Source: Bifidobacterium scaligerum (GTDB lineage: Bacteria; Actinomycetota; Actinomycetes; Actinomycetales; Bifidobacteriaceae). From it: a DNA stretch of 34,102 nucleotides. The notes under the pieces are model-generated. The model was not told where the DNA came from. It saw nothing but the letters and a program-made list of their open reading frames with translations, and did no database searches. Numbering within the stretch: the first letter of the stretch is position 1; each line of letters starts with the position of its first letter. The position numbers and the translations under genes were made by a program. This document shows, in pieces, positions 8,788-17,943 of this stretch. The DNA lies in assembly GCF_002802865.1 (NCBI RefSeq), contig NZ_PGLQ01000002.1:1-34102 (forward strand). Reading direction: 5' to 3'.

Positions 8788-9669
8788 TTAGTAGACGGTG
8801 AAACCGTGATCCTTGAACTGATTGGCCACACGTTCACGAGTGGCGGCGTTCGGCCCTTTCTGATTTTCGAGCGGATATGGAATACGTAGCTCATGCCACT
8901 TCGGCCGGCCAAGTTGGTGGAATCCAAGGACATCGATATGCTCCACGGCATCGCCAAAGCTTTCGCAGATTCTGGCTACGTTCTCGACATTCTCCTCGGA
9001 GTCAGTAAGGCCTGGCACGAGCACGAATCGCACCCAGATCTTCTTGCCGGCCTTGGCCAGACGCTGGCCAAAATCGATAGTGGGCTGAAGTAGACCGCCG
9101 GTGACCTCGTGATACGTCTGCTCATCACCGGACTTGACGTCGAGCAGACACAGGTCGATGTCGTCAAGCATCTCATCGGTGTAATTGGTGTTCAAGAATC
9201 CGGAGGTGTCAAGACAGGTGTGCACACCCATCTCCTTAGCCGCATGGAAAACACGCGAGACAAAGGCCGGTTGCATCATAGATTCTCCACCCGAGAACGT
9301 AATCCCGCCATGCGTAGCCTTGAACAGGTCCTTATATCGATCGACCTTCTTGATCATGGCATCGAGGTATACGGGCTTGCCATCGCGCATTTTCCACGTA
9401 TCCGGATTCTGGCAGTATTGGCAACGCAACGGACATCCGGACATGAACACGGTCATACGTGTGCCGGGTCCATCCACGGAAGTGTTGATATCCCATGAGT
9501 GAACAAAGCCGATGTCTCCGGACTTCAAGGCGGCAATACGATCACGACGATCGAGTCCTATAGGTGATTCAAAGCCGGACAGACCTCCCATAAGAGTCTG
9601 CGAGGCGTACGTCTTGGATTCACGCAACATATGGCGTGTTGTGGTGCGGAACTGGCTATCGGGCATCAT
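8788..9669 (-). CDS. pflA: Pyruvate formate-lyase activating enzyme (radical SAM)
   Basis: Uses S-adenosylmethionine and a [4Fe-4S] cluster to put the glycyl radical on PflB (293 aa). The radical-SAM motif CPLRCQYC supplies C79, C83 and C86; GGITFSGGE is the SAM-contacting motif. Start ATG at 9669 has AGGAGGACA just upstream. About 45 residues precede the conserved core, longer than E. coli PflA (246 aa). It lies 255 bp downstream of pflB, beyond the pflB terminator, so it has its own promoter or depends on read-through. Confidence 0.96.
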   Translation of the reverse strand: MMPDSQFRTTTRHMLRESKTYASQTLMGGLSGFESPIGLDRRDRIAALKSGDIGFVHSWDINTSVDGPGTRMTVFMSGCPLRCQYCQNPDTWKMRDGKPVYLDAMIKKVDRYKDLFKATHGGITFSGGESMMQPAFVSRVFHAAKEMGVHTCLDTSGFLNTNYTDEMLDDIDLCLLDVKSGDEQTYHEVTGGLLQPTIDFGQRLAKAGKKIWVRFVLVPGLTDSEENVENVARICESFGDAVEHIDVLGFHQLGRPKWHELRIPYPLENQKGPNAATRERVANQFKDHGFTVY

Positions 9670-9727
9670 TGTCCTCCTGTTCCCTCAAGTGATGCTGTGA
9701 CTTGTTGGTTCCTGATGAATGCATGAT

Positions 9728-9754
9728 CGGTATCCGGAAACCATGCGGATACCG
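9728..9754. promoter_or_regulatory. Inverted repeat in the pflA upstream region
   Basis: CGGTATCC (9728-9735) and GGATACCG (9747-9754) are perfect 8-bp arms 11 nt apart, about 60-85 bp upstream of the pflA start. Candidate operator or leader hairpin; no regulator can be named. Confidence 0.3.
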
Positions 9755-9861
9755 TTATAACGTGTGTATGCTCCTCCCGATGCTTGTTATATCGATGTGA
9801 GGCAACGGCAACGCATCCGAGCGGCACCATGGCAAATGCCATAGGTTCGAGAGGCAAAGGG

Positions 9862-9887
9862 AAGGGGTGGGACGAATCCCACCCCTT
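9862..9887 (-). terminator. Terminator of pflB
   Basis: AAGGGGTGGGA (9862-9872) and TCCCACCCCTT (9877-9887) form a perfect 11-bp stem with a 4-nt loop, 38 nt after the pflB stop. On the minus strand it is followed by CCCTTTGCC, only a weak U-tract. Confidence 0.75.
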
Positions 9888-9924
9888 CATCGTTCTACCG
9901 TGTTTACACGGTCATCGGCTGGAA

Positions 9925-12300
9925 TCAGTCGGTGACAGCGCCCTGGTGGAAGGTACGGGAGATGACGTCGAGCTGCTGCTCCTTGGTGAGCTTGACGAAG
10001 TTCACCGCGTAGCCGGAGACGCGCACGGTCAGGTGCGGGTACTTCTCCGGGTGCTCGACAGCATCCTCCATGGTCTCCTTGCGCAGCACGTTGATGTTGG
10101 CGTGGTAGAGGCCGTGACCGTTGCCGGCGTCGAGGATGCCGACCAGGTTGCCGATGCGCTCTTCCTCATCGCGGCCAAGGCCATCAGGAGTGATGGTGTT
10201 GGTCAGCGAGATGCCGTCGAGAGCATCGTTGTAGTCGATCTTGCCGACGGAGAACATGGACGGCAGCATGCCGTGGGAGTCCATGCCGTTCTCCGGGTTG
10301 GCGCCCGGAGCGTACGGGGTGCCCTTCTTGTGGCCGGACGGGAAGGAACCGGTGTTCTTGCCGTACTCGACGTTGGAGGTGATGGTCAGGATGGACTGGG
10401 TCGGAACCGCACCGCGGTAGACCGGCAGGCGCTTGACCTGGCCCATAACCGTGGACACAACCCACTTGGCGATGTCATCGGCGCGATCATCGTCGTTGCC
10501 GTAGATCGGGAACTCGCCGTCGGTACGGTAGCCGACGACCAGATCGTCGTCAGCGCCCTCGACGTACTCGTACTCGTGACCTTCGAGGTTCTTGGCCTCG
10601 GCGTTGGTGATCGGGTACACCTTGGCGTACTTGATGGCGGCCAGGGAGTCGGCTGCGATGGACAGGCCAGACATACCGCAACCGAGGGTACGGTACACTT
10701 CCTTGTCGTGCAGAGCCATCTCGATGGACTCGTAGGCGTACTTATCGTGCATGTAGTGGATGATGTTCAGGGCCATGACATAGGTCTCGGACAGCCACTC
10801 AAGAGCCTTCTCGTAGTTGTTCTTGACCTTCTCGTAGTCCAGGGAGCCATCGGCTTCCGGCTTGATCGGATCGATGACGCCCTTGTCGATGACCTGCATG
10901 CCGGTCATCTCATCACGGCCGCCGTTGATGGCGTACAGCAGAGCCTTGGCGGAGTTCACACGTGCGGCGAAGAACTGCATCTGCTTGCCCACACGCATCG
11001 GGGAGACGCAGCATGCGATAGCGGCGTCGTCGCCCCAGTGGGAACGAATTTCCTTGTCGGACTCGTACTGGATGGCGGAGGTATCGATGGAGATCTTGGC
11101 GCAGAAGCGCTTGTAGCCTTCCGGCAGCTTCGGATCCCAGAAGATGGTGATGTTCGGCTCCGGGCCAGGTCCAAGGTGCTCAAGGGTCAGGGTGTTGAGC
11201 AGACGGAAGGAGGTCTTGGTGACCAGCGGACGGCCGTCATCGCCGAAGCCGGCGTCGGACCAGGTCGCCCAGTACGGATCACCGGAGAAGATGGCGTCGT
11301 AATCCTTGGTACGCAGGAAGCGCACGATACGCAGCTTCATGACAATGTTGTCGATGAGCTCCTGAGCGTCGGTCTCGGTGATCTTGCCGGCCTTCAGGTC
11401 ACGCTCGATGAAGCAGTCGAGGAAGGCGGAGTTACGGCCGAAGGACATTGCGGCGCCGTCCTGAGACTTGATGGAGGCCAGATAGCCCATGTAGGTCCAC
11501 TGCACGGCTTCCTGAGCGGTCTGTGCCGGACGGGTCAGGTCGAGGCCATACTCGTTGCCGAGGTTGATGAGCTGCTTCAGGGCCTTGATCTGCTCGTCGT
11601 GCTCCTCGCGGAAGCGGATCCAGTGCTCGATCTCCGGCTCGGTGAAGTCGTTGCGGTACGGCACAGAGTCCTTGTCACGCTTCTTGAAGGCGATCAGCTT
11701 GTTGACACCGTACAGGGCCACACGACGGTAGTCGCCGATGATGCGGCCACGGCCGTAGGCATCCGGCAGACCGGTGAGAATCTTGTTGTGGCGAGCGATC
11801 TTGATCTGCTTGGTGTAGACGCCGAAGACGCCATCGTTGTGGGTCTTGCGGTACTTGGTGAAGATCTTCTTGATCTCCGGATCCGGCTCCTTGCCGGCCT
11901 CGCGAATGGCCTGCTCGACCATACGCCAACCGCCGTTCGGCATCATAGCGCGCTTGCAGGGCACGTCGGTCTGCAGACCGACGATCACGTTGTCAACCTC
12001 CGGGGAATCGATGTAGCCAGCCGGGAAGGCGTCGATGCCAGCCGGGGTGTGGGTATCCACATCGTAGACGCGCTGCTTGCGCTCTACCGCCAGGTAGTTG
12101 TCGTCGAGGTACTTCCACAGGTGCTTGGTCTTCTCGGTGGCAGGTGCCAGGAAGGACTCATCACCCTCGTACGGGGTGTAGTTCTTCTGGATGAAGTCAC
12201 GGACATCAATATCCTTCTGCCAGTTGCCCTCGGTGAAGCCTTCCCACGCCTTTGCGTCAAGCTCCTCCTGGGAGACGGCTGCATTTTCTACTGCGGTCAT
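9925..12300 (-). CDS. pflB: Formate acetyltransferase (pyruvate formate-lyase)
   Basis: Glycyl-radical enzyme (791 aa) converting pyruvate and CoA to acetyl-CoA and formate; in bifidobacteria it diverts pyruvate from lactate and gives an extra ATP through acetate. The active-site pair C430-C431 lies in ACCVSPM, and the radical glycine is G763 in RVSGYAVNF, 28 residues from the end as in the family. ATG at 12300 is preceded by AAAGGAGTGAC. Codon use is strongly biased to C/G-ending codons, marking high expression; this also leaves a long open frame on the opposite strand. A Rex-like site lies about 95-110 bp upstream. Confidence 0.98.
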   Translation of the reverse strand: MTAVENAAVSQEELDAKAWEGFTEGNWQKDIDVRDFIQKNYTPYEGDESFLAPATEKTKHLWKYLDDNYLAVERKQRVYDVDTHTPAGIDAFPAGYIDSPEVDNVIVGLQTDVPCKRAMMPNGGWRMVEQAIREAGKEPDPEIKKIFTKYRKTHNDGVFGVYTKQIKIARHNKILTGLPDAYGRGRIIGDYRRVALYGVNKLIAFKKRDKDSVPYRNDFTEPEIEHWIRFREEHDEQIKALKQLINLGNEYGLDLTRPAQTAQEAVQWTYMGYLASIKSQDGAAMSFGRNSAFLDCFIERDLKAGKITETDAQELIDNIVMKLRIVRFLRTKDYDAIFSGDPYWATWSDAGFGDDGRPLVTKTSFRLLNTLTLEHLGPGPEPNITIFWDPKLPEGYKRFCAKISIDTSAIQYESDKEIRSHWGDDAAIACCVSPMRVGKQMQFFAARVNSAKALLYAINGGRDEMTGMQVIDKGVIDPIKPEADGSLDYEKVKNNYEKALEWLSETYVMALNIIHYMHDKYAYESIEMALHDKEVYRTLGCGMSGLSIAADSLAAIKYAKVYPITNAEAKNLEGHEYEYVEGADDDLVVGYRTDGEFPIYGNDDDRADDIAKWVVSTVMGQVKRLPVYRGAVPTQSILTITSNVEYGKNTGSFPSGHKKGTPYAPGANPENGMDSHGMLPSMFSVGKIDYNDALDGISLTNTITPDGLGRDEEERIGNLVGILDAGNGHGLYHANINVLRKETMEDAVEHPEKYPHLTVRVSGYAVNFVKLTKEQQLDVISRTFHQGAVTD

Positions 12301-12393
12301 GTCACTCCTTTAATGGGGTTGTTGGTCTCGCATCTTCACGGAACCATTGACTCTTAGTGTAGTTTGCCCATCCTTGGGAAAAGCTGAAATAAT

Positions 12394-12411
12394 GAGTGAA
12401 CTATCTCACAT
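12394..12411. promoter_or_regulatory. Rex-like (or CRP/FNR-like) operator upstream of pflB
   Basis: Read on the minus strand the site is ATGTGAGATAGTTCACTC, close to the redox repressor Rex consensus TTGTGAA-N4-TTCACAA (10 of 14 defined positions). The two half-sites are GTGA and TCAC six bases apart, a spacing shared with CRP/FNR sites. Rex senses NADH/NAD and commonly controls fermentation genes such as pfl and adhE, so the context fits. Confidence 0.4.
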
Positions 12412-12504
12412 TCGGCTGTGAACGTTACCATGTCAACGGTTCCGCGACCATATTCGCAGCGATTCACCGCAATTCCTGGCTCGTTGCAGCACTCGTCATA
12501 TGAA

Positions 12505-12540
12505 AAACCGTCCATGCACAGGTGTGCATTTGGACGGTTT
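12505..12540 (-). terminator. Rho-independent terminator of the 66-residue protein gene
   Basis: Outer arms AAACCGTCC (12505-12513) and GGACGGTTT (12532-12540) enclose an inner stem ATGCACA/TGTGCAT. On the minus strand the hairpin runs straight into TTTTTCAT. It lies just 3' of the small gene at 12563. Confidence 0.88.
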
Positions 12541-12562
12541 CCCATTATGTGGCATTATCAGC

Positions 12563-12763
12563 TCAACGGTGGTAGCGGTCACCGTTCCACTGGCGATCCT
12601 GCTCCTCCCACTTGGCATTGCGGTCCACTACTATGTCCCAAGCGTGTTCGGCATCTTCCTTGGTCTTGTATGGACCCATACGCTGCTCGATGGGCGAAAG
12701 CGGCCCGAACTCGGCCTTGCCTTTGACCGTATTGAAGTACCACTGCTTGTCGTTGTCAGCCAT
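12563..12763 (-). CDS. Small conserved actinobacterial protein (66 aa)
   Basis: Hydrophilic protein with an aromatic N-terminal KQWYFNTVKGKAEFG stretch, then GPYKTKEDAEHAWDI and a charged tail. It resembles a family of short actinobacterial proteins with a KWYYNT-type motif whose role is unknown to me. ATG at 12763 is chosen because of the GGAAAGG 10 nt upstream and because the conserved part begins there; a longer in-frame start at 12829 lacks support. It has its own terminator and so is probably monocistronic. Confidence 0.8.
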   Translation of the reverse strand: MADNDKQWYFNTVKGKAEFGPLSPIEQRMGPYKTKEDAEHAWDIVVDRNAKWEEQDRQWNGDRYHR

Positions 12764-12864
12764 GTCCCGGCTTCCTTTCCAAATGTGGATCGATATTGAT
12801 ACAGCCTGTTCGCCAATTGCACACGTCATACACGCGGGTTGAAGACGAGTCGCAACGAAAACGA

Positions 12865-14562
12865 CTATTCGCGGAATGCGTTAGTTACCGGCAGACGACG
12901 GTCACGCCCGAATGCCAGGGCGGTGACCTTTGGTCCGAGCGGATACTGACGTCGCTTCCATTCGGCGCGATCCACAAGTCGCATCACCGTATCTACGGTA
13001 GCTTCGTCAAAGCCGTCGGCGAGCAGGTCGGCACGTCCATGAGCATGTTCGATATATGCGGCGAGCACTTTATCGAGCAGAGCATACTCGGGCAACGAGT
13101 CAGAGTCCTTCTGACCAGGACGGAGCTCTGCGGAAGGTGCCTTTTCGATGGAGGAAACCGGAATCATCACACCGTTCTTCAGCGGTACGCCCGAGGAACC
13201 GTTTTCATTGCCCACAATATTGAGACCACCGATGCCTACGCCTGCAGCCGCAGCCTTGTTGCGCCAACGGCTTACCTCCCAAACACGTGTTTTGAGCAAA
13301 TCCTTAATGGGCGCATATCCGCCCACGGCATCGCCATAAATGGTGGAATAACCACAAGCCAACTCGGACTTATTGCCGGTGGCCACCGCAAGCAGACCAC
13401 GCGAATTCGAACTGGCCATCACGATCACGCCGCGAATACGAGCCTGCAGATTTTCGGCAGACACGCCTTCAAGATTCAACTGCTTCTGGTAGGCATTGAA
13501 CAATGGTTCGATGGGTTGCACTTCGTAATGGGCACCGATATTGGCGGCGAGATCAGCGGCATCATCCTTGGAGCCATCCGAAGAATACATGGAAGGCATG
13601 GAGATGCCCCACACGTTCTCTCCCCCGCACGCGTCGGCAGCCATGGCGGCCACCAGCGCCGAGTCGATGCCGCCGGAAAGACCGAGTGTCACACCCGTGA
13701 AGTGGTTCTTGGTCATGTAGTCCTTGAGACCAAGCACACAAGCGGTATAGATCTCCTCATCCTTATCGAGTTCAGGCACGATCAGCGCCTTGCCTTGATG
13801 GTCAGCAGCCGAATCGAAGTCCCAGAAGGTGAGATCCTCCATAAACATGGGACTGCGTTCGAGCAATTCACCATCGGCGTCCACCACGAAGCTACCACCG
13901 TCGAAAACAAGATCGTCCTGACCACCGACCTGATTCAGATAGATGACCGGCGCATTGACCTCGGCGGCGCGCCGCTGAGCAAGTTCGAAACGCGTATGAG
14001 TCTTGCCTTCTTCATACGGTGACCCATTGATGGTCAGCAACACGTCAATGCTCTTGGTAGCGAGGTCAGCCACCGGGCCACCATCCTGCCAGATATCCTC
14101 GCAGATGGCCACACCGATGCGAGCGCCATTCATCTCCAATGTCACCGAGCGGTCACCGGCACTGAAAATACGGAATTCGTCAAAGACGCCATAGTTAGGC
14201 AGGAAGTGTTTGTCGTAACCGGCCCACACCACGCCTTCATGCAGCACCACCAGACGGTTGCGTGGCTTGCTGGTGGTATGGTCGGTGCCTACCGTGCCCA
14301 CGACTACAAACAGTTCGCCAAGTCCTTCGGCGTTAAGCTGCGCGGCCAGTTCGTTGGCCTTGTCCCATGCGGCTTGGCGGAACGTGCGTCGCAGCGCCAA
14401 ATCCTCAATTGGGTATCCAGTAAGCGTCATTTCCGGGAAAACCACCACTTGAGCGTTGCCCTGAGCGGCTTTACGGGAAAAATCGAGCACTTTGGCCGCA
14501 TTGGCATCAAGAGCGCCGACGCAGGTATCTATCTGAGCGAGTGCAAAGCGTAGCTGTGTCAT
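12865..14562 (-). CDS. nadE: Glutamine-dependent NAD(+) synthetase
   Basis: Last step of NAD synthesis: nicotinate adenine dinucleotide plus ATP and glutamine-derived ammonia (565 aa). The N-terminal nitrilase-like glutaminase has the triad E44 (FPEM), K118 (YDKHF) and C154 (VAICED). The C-terminal ATP-pyrophosphatase domain carries the P-loop LSGGIDS (295-301). ATG at 14562 has GGGGAATC upstream and begins the conserved TQLRFALAQI; the 20-residue longer frame to 14622 is not supported. The upstream M20 gene ends 61 nt before, with a short hairpin between. Confidence 0.96.
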   Translation of the reverse strand: MTQLRFALAQIDTCVGALDANAAKVLDFSRKAAQGNAQVVVFPEMTLTGYPIEDLALRRTFRQAAWDKANELAAQLNAEGLGELFVVVGTVGTDHTTSKPRNRLVVLHEGVVWAGYDKHFLPNYGVFDEFRIFSAGDRSVTLEMNGARIGVAICEDIWQDGGPVADLATKSIDVLLTINGSPYEEGKTHTRFELAQRRAAEVNAPVIYLNQVGGQDDLVFDGGSFVVDADGELLERSPMFMEDLTFWDFDSAADHQGKALIVPELDKDEEIYTACVLGLKDYMTKNHFTGVTLGLSGGIDSALVAAMAADACGGENVWGISMPSMYSSDGSKDDAADLAANIGAHYEVQPIEPLFNAYQKQLNLEGVSAENLQARIRGVIVMASSNSRGLLAVATGNKSELACGYSTIYGDAVGGYAPIKDLLKTRVWEVSRWRNKAAAAGVGIGGLNIVGNENGSSGVPLKNGVMIPVSSIEKAPSAELRPGQKDSDSLPEYALLDKVLAAYIEHAHGRADLLADGFDEATVDTVMRLVDRAEWKRRQYPLGPKVTALAFGRDRRLPVTNAFRE

Positions 14563-14623
14563 GATTCCCCAGTGTAGTGCGTTGTCTCGGCGTGAACCGT
14601 ACGCACGCGTGCCACAAGGCACA

Positions 14624-15775
14624 TTAACTCAGCTCATGCAGTACTCGCAAAGCGGCATTGACATAGAAGTTCACAAACGTCGGAATCGATTCGTCCAATC
14701 CCACAAAATGCGGACTATGCCAGTCAGCGCAGCCTTCCTGACCGTTGGAGCCGACGAAGGCGAAGACCGGCAACGTCACCTTGGCAAACTCGCAGAAGTC
14801 CTCCCCCGCCATCGATGGACGAATCGGCTCCAGTTGCGCATAATCATGCACATCCGCTGCCACGACCTTAGCCAATCCTGCGTCGGAGGCCAATGGATCC
14901 TGGAAATCATCCCACATCACATCCGCGCTAATGCCATAGGCCTGCGCAGTATGCTCTACGATTTCCCTGAAGCGGCGTCCTACCAGATTGCCGTCCTCTT
15001 TATGGAAATACCGCACCGTACCCTGGAATCCAGCTTCAGCAGGCACCACATTCCATACATCGCCGCCATGCACTTCGGTAACCGAAAGCACCAGCGGATG
15101 GAATGGAGTCACGTTACGGCTCACAATGGTCTGTAGAGTCAGAATCATGGTGGCCAACGCCTCAATCGGACTCGTACCTTTGTACGGATACCCTGCATGC
15201 GAACCGGACGCATGAATATCCACACGGAACTTCACACATCCGGCCATCATCGGCTCGACGCCGATAGCCAGTTGTCCGGGAGCGTAATTGGGATTGTTAT
15301 GCGTGCCGATGATGGCTTCCACATCGTCCACCAAACCGGCGTCGATCATTGCACGCGCTCCCTGTCCGGTCTCCTCACTGGGTTGGAAGAGGATTTTGAT
15401 GGAACCGGCGAATGCGTTGCGATGTTCCGCTAGCCAGAATGCGGCTCCAAGCAATCCGGTCATATGCAGATCATGGCCGCAACCATGCATTACACCATGG
15501 TTCACCGAGCTGAAGGCAAGACCAGTGTCCTCCACAATGGGCAGGCCGTCAATATCAGCTCTCAGTCCGATGCGTGGACCTGGCCCGCCTTGTCCTTCGA
15601 TAAGCCCCACCACGCCGGTTTCCATCGGGTTGGGCAAGATATCGATACCATGCGCCTTGAGCTGGTCAGCAAGATAAATACTGGTGTCGAATTCTTTGAA
15701 ACTACGTTCTGGATGAGCATGCAGATAATGACGTATGGAGATGAGTTCGGGATCGAGGTCGATATGTTCACACAT
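14624..15775 (-). CDS. M20 family amidohydrolase (N-acyl-amino-acid or hippurate hydrolase type)
   Basis: Metallo-amidohydrolase of M20D type, about 383 aa, expected in the cytoplasm. Metal-binding and catalytic residues are visible: C99 and H101 in HGCGHDLH, E134-E135 in PSEETGQGA, H159 in IGTHNNP, and a C-terminal SPHFVGLDE histidine. Such enzymes split N-acyl or N-carbamoyl amino acids. It lies directly after the methionine-type importer, which suggests an imported acyl-amino acid or sulfur compound as substrate, though this is inference. Start unsure: ATG at 15775 begins the conserved part but has no good ribosome binding site; starts at 15811 or 15823 are possible. Confidence 0.87.
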   Translation of the reverse strand: MCEHIDLDPELISIRHYLHAHPERSFKEFDTSIYLADQLKAHGIDILPNPMETGVVGLIEGQGGPGPRIGLRADIDGLPIVEDTGLAFSSVNHGVMHGCGHDLHMTGLLGAAFWLAEHRNAFAGSIKILFQPSEETGQGARAMIDAGLVDDVEAIIGTHNNPNYAPGQLAIGVEPMMAGCVKFRVDIHASGSHAGYPYKGTSPIEALATMILTLQTIVSRNVTPFHPLVLSVTEVHGGDVWNVVPAEAGFQGTVRYFHKEDGNLVGRRFREIVEHTAQAYGISADVMWDDFQDPLASDAGLAKVVAADVHDYAQLEPIRPSMAGEDFCEFAKVTLPVFAFVGSNGQEGCADWHSPHFVGLDESIPTFVNFYVNAALRVLHELS

Positions 15776-15829
15776 GGTTGCCGATTCTAGTAAGACCGAT
15801 GAAAAGTGCATGAATACGCTCATATTGTG

Positions 15830-15867
15830 CGAGGATCTTCCGCCGGCAGTTCAACGGAAGATCCTCG
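15830..15867. repeat. Perfect 13-bp inverted repeat between metI and the M20 gene
   Basis: CGAGGATCTTCCG (15830-15842) and CGGAAGATCCTCG (15855-15867) pair fully with a 12-nt loop. It lies 50 nt after the metI stop and about 55 nt before the M20 start. Without a U-tract it may be a partial terminator or an mRNA processing/stability element for the importer transcript. Confidence 0.6.
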
Positions 15868-15917
15868 GTGAAGCGGTGACGTATCGCATTTATACGCTGC
15901 GCAATATTATTGCTGGA

Positions 15918-16604
15918 TTATTGCTGGCGTTTGAGCAGCCGCTTGGCTATGGCATTGGCGAGGCCCTGCACCACCTGTACCAGTACGATCATGATGATGA
16001 CCGCTGTCCAAGTGACCGTCTGGTCAAACTTCTGATAGCCGTACGCGATGGCGAAGTTACCGAGACCACCGCCGCCGATGTACCCGGCCATGGCGGACAT
16101 GTCAAGTACACCGATGAATAAAAAGGCATAGGCCAGAATAAGCGGTGCAAGCGCCTCAGGAATAAGCACTGTGCGGATGATGGTCAATTTGCTGGCGCCC
16201 ATTGCCCGGGCCGCTTCGATCATGCCTGAATCAACAGGCACCAGATTCTGTTCAACCAATCGAGAAGTGGCGAACGTGCACATGACGACCATCGGGAAAA
16301 TCGCAGCCACCGTACCGATGGAGGTACCGACCACGACGATCGTCAACGGCTGCATGGCAGCAAGAAAAATGATGAACGGAATAGGTCGCACGATATTGAC
16401 GATGATGTCGAGAACACGATAGACTACGGCGTTCTCGAACAGATTGCCTGGACGGGTACCGTAGAGAATCACGCCGAGTACCAGTCCGAGGAAACCGCCG
16501 ATTACCAAGGTGACCAGCACCATTGTCAGCGTCTGTCCTATGGACTGGAACAGCAGTGGCTTCAAAACGCTCCAGTCGCTACGCGGATTGGCCAGAACAA
16601 TCAT
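15918..16604 (-). CDS. metI: ABC transporter permease, MetI type (methionine import)
   Basis: Inner-membrane permease of 228 aa with five or so hydrophobic helices. The ATPase-contacting EAA loop reads [21 protein letters not shown]. Its ATG overlaps the stop codon of the ATPase gene by 4 bp (ATGA), so translation is coupled. Partner of the MetN ATPase and MetQ binding protein upstream. The sequence around its stop codon contains a short tandem duplication (CAGCAATAAT twice). Confidence 0.92.
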   Translation of the reverse strand: MIVLANPRSDWSVLKPLLFQSIGQTLTMVLVTLVIGGFLGLVLGVILYGTRPGNLFENAVVYRVLDIIVNIVRPIPFIIFLAAMQPLTIVVVGTSIGTVAAIFPMVVMCTFATSRLVEQNLVPVDSGMIEAARAMGASKLTIIRTVLIPEALAPLILAYAFLFIGVLDMSAMAGYIGGGGLGNFAIAYGYQKFDQTVTWTAVIIMIVLVQVVQGLANAIAKRLLKRQQ

Positions 16605-17800
16605 GCCTGCGCTCCTTCAGTGGTTTCTGATGTATGGTGACCGTCATTACCGTCAACGTGTCGGTCGTTCACCGTCACATGTTCCGCCGGCGCATATCCG
16701 GATACGGCGTCGGCATACGATACCGGATGACGGGCGGTACCGAAATCAATGACGTCACTGTGCTCGGCAAGTTCGGCAAGGAATGTATCCACTTGTGCAT
16801 CGTCACCGGCGAACTCATAGGTAATGGCACCGATTGCAGAGCCACGGACCGTATCGATGCCGCCGTAGAGCAGGTTCGACGCAATGCCATGCTTGGCAAT
16901 GAGACCGGAGATGTTCTGGCCGGAAGCCGGCACCTTGCGGCCATGCTCATCACTGACGTCTTTCTGTCGTATAAGCACGGTGACGATACGACCCGGCCAT
17001 TCGCCATGCAGTCTCTCGACTCGGTTTTCCTCCGGTAGTCCGGAAAGGGCGGTGGCGATGAACCGCTTGGTGACCGGCTGCTGTGGAGCGGCAAATACGT
17101 CGTATACATCGCCGGATTCCACCACTCGACCCGCGCTCATCACTGCAACACGGTCCGCAATCTGTTGGACCACATTCATCTGATGGGTGATGAGCACAAT
17201 GGTGATGCCGAATTCTTTGTTGACACGTTTCAGCAGTGCAAGCACTTCAGTGGTAGTCTCCGGGTCGAGGGCGCTGGTGGCTTCATCAGCGAGCAGTATC
17301 TCCGGATTGGTGGCCAACGCTCGTGCGATGCCTACACGTTGCTTCTGACCGCCGGACAGTTGCGAAGGATATTTGTCCGCATGCTCGCTCAGACCCACAA
17401 ATTCAAGCAATTCTGCTACACGACGGTCCTGATAGTCCTTGCGCCAATGATCAAGCTGTAACGGATAAGCAATGTTCTGCGCCACGGTTTTGGTGGAGAA
17501 CAGATTGAACTGCTGGAAAATCATGCCGATTTTCTGACGAATGGGCCTGAGCTTGGCTTCGCTCAAAGAGGTGATATCAGTGTCCAGCACATGCACCGAG
17601 CCGCTGGTGGGACGTTCCAATGCGTTGATGAGACGCACAAGCGTGGATTTGCCGGCACCTGAATAGCCGATGATGCCGAAAATATCACCTCGATTGATGG
17701 TCAGGCTTACATCATTCACGGCGCGGGCCAAGCCTCCCGCATGTCCGCGGACTTTGAATTCCTTGACCACATGATCGAACGTAATGATGGGGTCGCTCAT
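16601..17800 (-). CDS. metN: ABC transporter ATP-binding protein, MetN type, with NIL domain
   Basis: ATPase of a methionine-type importer (399 aa). Walker A GYSGAGKS (45-52), signature LSGGQ (148-152) and Walker B EILLADEA (167-174) are all intact. A C-terminal NIL (ACT-like) domain at about 280-370 is the hallmark of MetN and gives inhibition by intracellular methionine. ATG at 17800 has AGGGAGAACCC upstream. Overlaps metI by 4 bp; a stem-loop separates it from metQ. Confidence 0.94.
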   Translation of the reverse strand: MSDPIITFDHVVKEFKVRGHAGGLARAVNDVSLTINRGDIFGIIGYSGAGKSTLVRLINALERPTSGSVHVLDTDITSLSEAKLRPIRQKIGMIFQQFNLFSTKTVAQNIAYPLQLDHWRKDYQDRRVAELLEFVGLSEHADKYPSQLSGGQKQRVGIARALATNPEILLADEATSALDPETTTEVLALLKRVNKEFGITIVLITHQMNVVQQIADRVAVMSAGRVVESGDVYDVFAAPQQPVTKRFIATALSGLPEENRVERLHGEWPGRIVTVLIRQKDVSDEHGRKVPASGQNISGLIAKHGIASNLLYGGIDTVRGSAIGAITYEFAGDDAQVDTFLAELAEHSDVIDFGTARHPVSYADAVSGYAPAEHVTVNDRHVDGNDGHHTSETTEGAQA

Positions 17801-17842
17801 GGGTTCTCCCTGTGTATTGTCATTGATTGGCTGACGTCATGA

Positions 17843-17884
17843 TGCCGGACGGAGGGAAACCTATATGCTTCCTTCCGTCCGGCA
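17843..17884. repeat. Intercistronic stem-loop between metQ and metN
   Basis: Arms 17843-17858 (TGCCGGACGGAGGGAA) and 17869-17884 (TTCCTTCCGTCCGGCA) form a 16-bp stem with one wobble or mismatch and a 10-nt loop. No U-tract follows on the minus strand. Such a stem could protect the metQ message or reduce read-through, giving more binding protein than ATPase and permease. Confidence 0.65.
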
Positions 17885-17943
17885 CGGTTAGCTGTATGGA
17901 TTGGTATAAGTGCTACTGTATGCCGGACCTGCCGACGAAAACA

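Noticed and set aside
9784..12357. 857-codon open frame on the plus strand opposite pflB
   Set aside because: Same codon-bias artefact; pflB on the other strand has intact catalytic motifs.
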